Assembly: GCA_038049695.1 (NCBI GenBank)
Contig: CP142451.1
Coordinates: 44,775,001-44,839,000, forward strand
Reading direction: 5' to 3'
Length of the DNA stretch: 64,000 nt
Source: Cinnamomum chago
Lineage: Eukaryota > Streptophyta > Magnoliopsida > Laurales > Lauraceae
The translations under genes were made by a program, and so were the position numbers. Within the stretch, counting starts at the first letter, position 1, and every line of letters begins with the position of its first letter. The notes under the pieces are model-generated. The model was given only the letters and a program-made list of their open reading frames with translations. It searched no databases and was not told where the DNA came from. Shown here piece by piece: positions 58,045 to 64,000 of this stretch.

Positions 58045-60534
58045 ATGGACACAGCTTCAGATATCATGTTGTCCTTGTCTGAGATGTTCGCAGACAGAAG
58101 CAGGCCAGCTAGGCAAGCTGCTTTAAGGACAATCATGAATTCTAGGATGGCTGAGGGAACACCTGTCAGAGAGCACATGCTCAAAATGATGGATTGTTTC
58201 AATGAAGCTGAGATCCTAGGGGCTGAGATTGATGCAGGGAGTCAGACTGATATGATTCTCGAAACTCTGTCGGGGTCTTTCATCCAGTTCAAGCTCAACT
58301 TCAACATGAGCAAGATGGACATGACTCTCTCTGAGTTAATGAAAGAACTCCAGGCGGCAGAGGCCATCATGAAGCCTAAAGGCCAACTTCACTTTTCCCA
58401 GTTTTCCTCTAAACTCAACCCGAAAGGGAAAAAGTTCAAGAAGAAGCAGGGTAAGGGAAAAGGACAGAAAAAGGGCAATGCTGGGAAGAAGGACAAAGGC
58501 ACAGGTGAAAAGCCCAAAGGGAAATGCTTTAAGTGCGGCCTCAAAGGTCACTGGAAGAAAGATTGTCCCAAGCTCCTAGGCTCAGATAAGAAAGGTATAT
58601 CTCTTTCCTACTACATTGAAACCTGTCATGTGGTTGATTCTACTGATTCCTGGATAGTAGACTCTGGAGCCACTAATCATATCTGCAATTCATTGCAGGG
58701 GTTTCAGATAATGAAAAAGCTTGAGAAAGGGGAGTTTGACCTTAGAGTTGGAAATGGAGCAAAGATATGGGCTGTTGCAGTGGGAGCTGTTACCTTACAT
58801 TTTCCGCATGATAGGATATTAGTTTTAAACAATGTTATCTATGTTCCAGACATAAGGAAGAATTTAATTTCAGTTTCCAGACTCATTGAATTTAATTATT
58901 CAGTTTCTTTCCATTCTGGTGTTGATATCAGTAGAGATGGAAATATTATATGTTCCGGTAGAATGCATGATAACTTATTTTATATATATCCTATTGCTCC
59001 CTCACTGCATAATGTACAACTAGAAAGCTCATCTTCCCTTAAGAGGAAGGTATCTTCGACCAATGACACTTATCTTTGGCACTTACGTTTGGGTCATATT
59101 AACCTAAAACGGATTCAGAGGTTGGTAGAGGATGGGCTTCTGAGCTCATTAGATCTCGAACCTTTTCCTCAGTGTGAATCTTGTCTCATGGGAAAGATGA
59201 CAAAAGGGTCATTCTCTGGAAAGGGACTGAGGTCAAAGGAGTTGTTAGAATTGGTTCACACTGATGTGTGTGGTCCTATGAACAAACTAGCTAGAGGAGG
59301 TTATGAGTATTTTATCACCTTCACTGATGATTACTCTAGGTATGGATATGTGTACCTAATGCGACGCAAGTCTGAAGCGTTTGATAAGTTCAAACAATTC
59401 AAGGCTGAGGCTGAGCTACAACTAGGGAAACATATCAAAGCTCTTCGATCTGATCGAGGTGGCGAATACCTCCTGGGTGAGTTCAAGGAGTACCTCACAC
59501 AACATGGGATTGTGTCTCAGTTGTCTGCACCAGGTGCACCCCAGCAAAATGGTGTAGCAGAGAGAAGAAACCGGACCCTTCTTGATATGGTAAGGTCCAT
59601 GATGAGTCATGCAACCCTACCCATATCTTTTTGGGGATATGCCCTAGAAGCAGCAGCATACATTTTGAATCTGGTACCTTCTAAATCAGTACCTAGGACA
59701 CCTCAAGAAATGTGGACAGGTCGAAAACCCAGTTTAAAACATATCCACATTTGGGGTTGTCCAGCTTATGTACTGAATGATAAAGCTACCAAGCTAGAAC
59801 CCAGATCGGAAATGTGCTACTTCATTGGGTATCCTAAGGGAACGAGAGGAGGCATCTTTTATCATCCAAAGGAGCAAAAGGTGCTTATCAGCACTCATGC
59901 TAGATACTTGGAGGATGATTGCATGATGCACCAAGAGCTTGGTTGTAAAGAAACACTTGAGGAGATTCTTTCAGAAACTCCTGCAACATCTGTGCCAGAT
60001 CCTGAGATTGTAGAAAATCAAGACATTCCTTTTAACACTCCGGAGCCTCGTCGTAGTGGGAGAATTTCTAGACCACCAGATAGATACCTGGGAGTGTCTT
60101 TCATGACAGACTCCGAGGATCTGGTTGAGGATCCTACTAGTTACGATGAAGCAGTAACGGACATAGATGCTGACATGTGGCAGCAAGCAATGAAATCTGA
60201 ATTGGATTCTCTGTATTCCAATCAAGTCTGGGAACTTGTGGATGCACCTGAAGGGATCAAACCCATAGGGTGCAAGTGGATCTACAAGAGAAAGAGAGGA
60301 GTGGATGGGAAGGTTGAAACCTTCAAAGCAAGACTGGTGGCGAAAGGATATACTCAGAAAGAGGGTATCGATTATGAGGAAACTTTTTCGCCAGTAGCCA
60401 TGCTCAAGTCCATAAGGATTCTCTTAGCCATCGCATGTCATTATGACTACGAGATATGGCAAATGGATGTCAAGACAGCTTTTCTAAATGGAAGTCTTGA
60501 CGAATGCATCTATATGATGCAACCAGAGGGATTC
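58045..60534 (+). pseudogene. Element E gag-pol: gag, protease, integrase, start of RT
   Basis: Open for 831 codons. Gag runs to about residue 150, zinc knuckle CFKCGLKGHWKKDC at 161-174, protease WIVDSGATNHI (Asp near 206), GAG-pre-integrase LWHLRLGHINLKRIQRLVED with CESCLMGK, integrase Asp near 406 (TDVCGP), Asp near 469 (RSDRGGEY) and Glu 36 residues later (NGVAERRN). RT begins with VWELVDAPEGIKPIGCKWIYK and ends DVKTAFLNGSLDECIYM, before the YVDD motif, because gypsy F starts at 60535. The last codon or two before the stop come from F. Integrase active site intact. Confidence 0.93.
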
Positions 60535-63513
60535 TGTTAGACCCCGACCCAGACCAGTTTGATTAGTGTGCGATTAGTATGTGTTTAGTCTTAAGTGGGT
60601 TTAGTTGTGGTTGGGTTAGAAGTGATTAGCTTTAGTCCTGGACATAGCTTTGGGAATTTTGAGAACGTTTAGTATTGGTTAGACACACTCAAGAAGGCTT
60701 GAGTGCACGTGTAAGCTTGGGAAGATCGTATCGTTTTCCGTGTGAGTGTGGTTTTGATTTCATTTGAATGATCTTTTTATGTGTTACAACTTTCGTTTTA
60801 AGACCATTCATGTTTGAAGCCCAAAAACCCATGTTTTGGCCCAAGGAGGGTAAAATTGTCTTTCTTGCACAAATCTGGACACAATTTTCGAGATCTCAAA
60901 ACCATGTCAAAAATATACTTTTTGGAAACTAGATATTTCGACGATCATTTTATCCTTCTTCGTCGAAGTCATCCGAGGCCCACAAGACCATGTTTTAGTC
61001 ACTTCAAGTTCAAGCCAAATGGGGCCCATGAGTCATCACTTAATCCCCTTTCCCCTCCCTTTTCATTCATTTCCCAATCTCTGCAACTTTTGAGTCTAGG
61101 GCAAGAGAGAAAACCTCTTTTCTCCTTCATCTTCCTCACTTGGTTTGATCTAGCTAGAGAGCTCCAAAGGAAATTCTAAGACTACCATTTTCTTCATCTC
61201 CTTGCAAGCTCTCCATTGATACAAGTTTCTTGAGTTTTCAAGTTGGGCAAGAGCTCCTTTTTCTTCCCTCTCTCTTGTTTGACCTTCTCTAGGTAAGAGC
61301 TTCAACCCATATTTTTTTCATGGAGTCATTTTAGTTCCTTAAGATCATGTTTTTCATGTTTTCAAACCCTATTTGGAAAATGGGTTCCTCGTTTCCATTT
61401 TGAGTGAGTTTTGTGTGTCTTCTTGTTTTTGCTTGTAGTGTGAGATTAGCTTGTGTGAAGAGCTTGGAGGAGAGTGTTTAGCATTTGGGCAAGGCAAGTA
61501 ATCTCTATAGGATCATTGTGCATGTTTATTTTAAGCTACATTGTTGTTTGAGAAGTTTTGTACATGAATATGTCTACAAGTTTCATACTCATGATTTCCT
61601 TTGTGTTGGATGTTTAAAGTTTGGAAAAATATATGTTTTGTCCCTTGGAGAGTATGTAGACTCAGGGAATATAAGTGGAATGAGAATGAATGGAAGGGAA
61701 GAAGAGAAATGTGAAAAATCTGTGCTGAAACGCATTCCCGTGCACTGGCGGTCAGCACAGCGGTCAGCTCGCGGCTAGCCGCCTGTGCCCACTGCGGCTA
61801 ACCGCAGGCTGACCGAACCCAGCGGTTCCTTTTCCAGAAGCTAGCATTTTCACCTGGGTTCAGCGGTCAGCTCCGCGGTCAGCCCACGGCTAACCGCCAG
61901 TCCCACTTGCGGTTAACCGCAGGCCAACCGAGGATTTCGGTTCCTTTTCCAGAAGCTGACATTTCGACCATGTTTCACGGTCAGCTCCACGGTTAGCTAG
62001 CGGCTAGCCGCCTCATCCCATCACGGCTAACCGCTGGCCAACCGCGCATGCGGTTCCTTTTCCCGAGAGCTAAACACAGAATTTCATTCCAGCGGTCAGC
62101 CTGGCGGTCACCTTGCGGCTAGCCGCCAGACCCCAGTTCGGCTAGCCGACACCTGACCGCGAGGTGACCGAATTTGACAAGTTTCCTATTTTGAAGAGTT
62201 TTGCAAGAAGGAAAAACTAGAACATGTTAAGTGACCTCTAGCCTGATTTTGTGCACTCGAAACCCAAAATTTCTTTGAACTTCTGGGGCACCAATCCTTT
62301 CCTAAAATTCTACTATTTGGGTCTCAATTGCACAAAGATAAATCAAAGGTCCTTGCTTGTGCTTGATAGGCCTTGTGTTCGTGCTTTGGTTTTTGATATG
62401 ATGAATATCATCGTGAACTTGTTTTGAAGTGTTAGTACAAGCTTGTTTTGAAGTTTTGTTAAGAAAAAGGGGATCACTTCCTAAGCGTGTTTTGCATAAA
62501 TATTATGCCTCGTGCTAGTCGTGCTCGTCGTGTTGTGATAAGTGATTTCCCCCTTTTTATCTCGACGTGTTTGATCGTGCTTCGCGTGTTTTGTGCATTC
62601 ATGAATTAAGTAAACACCACTGAGCTTAGACTGCCCTTTCGGTTTGATCCACTGTCTGGGGGTCTTTAAACATGTGGACTGTCTGCAGACTGGTCGTGTA
62701 TTTATTACACATCGTGCGTGTCCGGTTCCGCTGCCGGAAGTCCCGTCTTTGTGGGAAATCGTGTCGTGCTTATATTATGTATATCGTGCTTGTCGTGCGT
62801 GCTTGCTCTTTTCATTATATAAATGATAGAGAAAGGATGGGCTCTTTGTGGATTGTAACTTTTCATGATATATTTAGTACTCATGCTAGTTTGTTTTGAT
62901 ACCTCAGCTATTGTGACAGTTCAAATCAAGTATTCGATTTCAAGTGTTTTTCCAAAGTATTATTATCATGTTCATGCCTATATTGATTACCTGCCAAACC
63001 GTCTGTTTGACCCTTGCTTGTTGGTGCCCAGGTGCAGGAGACGTTGCCTTTGAGGAGGAGCGTCAGGAGGAGGCTTGTGAGCCAACTCCCGTGAGAGAGT
63101 GGCAGCCCGACGATGTCATTTAGATGTCGGACTGGTCCTCGAGTTTCGTCACCATTTTGTCTTAGGGTTCTTTTGTTTATGTTGGAGATGTGTATTGGCC
63201 TCTCTTGGGAATTGTAACAAAACTTAATTTACTTTCTTGTTAGACTTGTAACTTGAACAATGTTGGGAATGCCATGTTAACTTATTCCTTTGATACTTTG
63301 TCTTGTATATTATTGTGATAGCACCTAAATATTTTACTGATGCTTATCTAGTTGTGTTTTGCTACACGCTTCCGCAATCGTGTACGTGTGAGTCAGATCC
63401 CGTGTCTTTGGGAATCCTCACCGCGGGAACCTGTGGGAAAACAAAATGATCAAATAAGAATAATCACAATCAACACCGTCGCGGGGCCTGGGATCCGTTC
63501 CGGGGTCGCGACA
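60535..63513 (+). repeat. 5' LTR of element F (2979 bp)
   Basis: Ends GGTCGCGACA, followed by GGAC and the primer site. It is related to the LTRs of A and B. A four-unit, 115-bp repeat carrying GCGGCTAGCCGC palindromes lies at 61748-62170. ORFs such as 60814-61179 are chance. Confidence 0.93.
61748..62170. repeat. Four-unit 115-bp palindrome array in LTR of F
   Basis: Units start at 61748, 61863, 61977 and 62092 (spacings 115, 114, 115). Each has two GCGGTCAGC half-sites, a GCGGCTAGCCGCC palindrome, a short C-rich spacer, a second palindrome (GCGGCTAACCGC type) and GGCTGACCG on the other side. Between units is the constant CGGTTCCTTTTCCAGAAGCT. Confidence 0.9.
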
Positions 63514-63517
63514 GGAC

Positions 63518-63529
63518 TGGTATCAGAGC
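63518..63529 (+). promoter_or_regulatory. Primer-binding site of element F
   Basis: TGGTATCAGAGC, perfect, four bases after the LTR end. Confidence 0.95.
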
Positions 63530-63674
63530 GAGACATGTTTCAGGCACTTAAAAGAAACTAGAAAGGTCTTAGGAACGTGGCGAGGATTCGTGAGTTCGAT
63601 AGATTCGTTCGTATAGGATCTTAGAAACCCTTGTACCATGATTTTTGTGTTCTAACTCTTTGTTCTACAGCAAT

Positions 63675-64000
63675 ATGCCTCCAAGAAAAGCTCCAAATCA
63701 TCATGCTTTAGGCAGTAACCAGAATGAGTCAGATGCATCTGAGACACCGACAGCCACACAGTTTCAGGAACTTATGCAAGCCATGATAGCACAGCAAAGG
63801 CAGGCTAATGAGAACCAAGCAAGGTTTCAAGAGCAGTTGGCTAAGAAGGATGATGAGATGGCACAAGTTCAAAGGCAGTTATTGGAAGTCCTTCAGAACA
63901 GGAATGTAGCACCACTCGCAGGTCCACAGATTGTTATTCAGAATAGGGATCCTGACCCTAATGCTCTATTTGAGAAGTTTAGGAAGAGAGCACCCAAAGA
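63675..64000 (+). CDS. Element F gag (N-terminus, runs off window)
   Basis: ATG at 63675; MPPRKAPNHHALGSN, a Gln-rich helical stretch (QRQANENQARFQEQLAKKDD, QRQLLEVLQNRN) and then NALFEKFRKRAP at the start of the capsid domain. Open without a break to the window end, 108 codons. It is the only gag in the window without a visible lesion, but most of it is unseen. Confidence 0.88.
   Translation, partial: MPPRKAPNHHALGSNQNESDASETPTATQFQELMQAMIAQQRQANENQARFQEQLAKKDDEMAQVQRQLLEVLQNRNVAPLAGPQIVIQNRDPDPNALFEKFRKRAPK

Larger units (their letters stand above)
53818..60534 (+). mobile_element. Element E: Ty1/copia retrotransposon, 5' part, interrupted by F
   Basis: 5' LTR, primer-binding site, long leader and gag-pol with the order zinc knuckle, protease, integrase, RT, which is diagnostic of Ty1/copia. 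It is inserted in the gag region of C. Gypsy F cuts it in RT at 60534; the rest of RT, RNase H and 3' LTR are off the window. Confidence 0.93.
60535..64000 (+). mobile_element. Element F: Ty3/gypsy (Tekay/Del-like), 5' end only
   Basis: Starts TGTTAGACCCC in the RT of E (target probably GATTC at 60530-60534). 5' LTR, primer site and gag start are present; the element runs off the window. Confidence 0.93.

Overview
The window looks like nuclear DNA from a flowering plant, and everything I can identify in it is nested LTR retrotransposons. I see no host gene, rRNA or tRNA. The support for a plant is threefold: every readable primer-binding site matches plant initiator-tRNA-Met (TGGTATCAGAGC or one mismatch), the pol lineages are plant Ty3/gypsy (Tekay/Del-like and Tat/Ogre-like) and Ty1/copia, and there is a plant mobile domain ORF. 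The species cannot be named from the sequence.

Layout. (L) 1-7184: a non-coding, LARD-like LTR element on the + strand. Its 2186-bp LTRs are nearly identical and its 3.1-kb interior is full of stem-loops; the 5' LTR starts before the window. (copia fragment) 7185-7625: Ty1/copia pol, - strand. (A) 7626-13985: decayed Ty3/gypsy element on the - strand, fused in frame to the copia fragment. (B) 13986-23573: Ty3/gypsy on the + strand, inserted in A's LTR and carrying two solo LTRs (16658-17910 and 19180-21982). (C) 23574-53817 and beyond: a very large Tat-lineage Ty3/gypsy element on the - strand, inserted in B's RNase H. C holds integrase, two RNase H domains, RT, protease and the gag 3' part on the - strand, plus an antisense, intron-containing plant-mobile-domain gene on the + strand. 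Inside C lie a solo LTR (31604-33387), a second solo LTR of the same family (34821-40669) that is itself split by a solo LTR (35338-39415), a full-length Ty3/gypsy element (D, 44959-50552, - strand) and a Ty1/copia element (E, 53818-60534, + strand). E is cut in its RT by another Ty3/gypsy element (F, 60535 to the end, + strand). Matching 5-bp target duplications fix five of these insertions, one of them with a single mismatch.

Working parts. Each complete pol carries the usual order for its superfamily: gag-protease-RT-RNase H-integrase in gypsy, gag-protease-integrase-RT in copia. Almost every ORF is broken by stops or frameshifts, mostly C-to-T or G-to-A, as expected for old methylated repeats. 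The antisense gene in C has a TATA box, a split start codon exon and at least three further introns with GT..AG ends.

Most interesting signal. Several unrelated elements carry arrays built on one plan: a constant loop or spacer sequence flanked by short arms that differ from unit to unit but stay complementary. It is clearest in L's interior (about 15 good hairpins around a TAGTTATATCTTTT-like loop, 2070-4130), in C at 40707-41094 (loop like TATCGA..TGTCGC with five different perfect 5-bp stems), and in C's terminal region at 26409-26623. The palindrome clusters in the gypsy LTRs follow the same plan at matching LTR positions. I know of reports of tandem repeats in Tat/Ogre 3' regions, but not of this constant-loop, covarying-stem organisation across elements.
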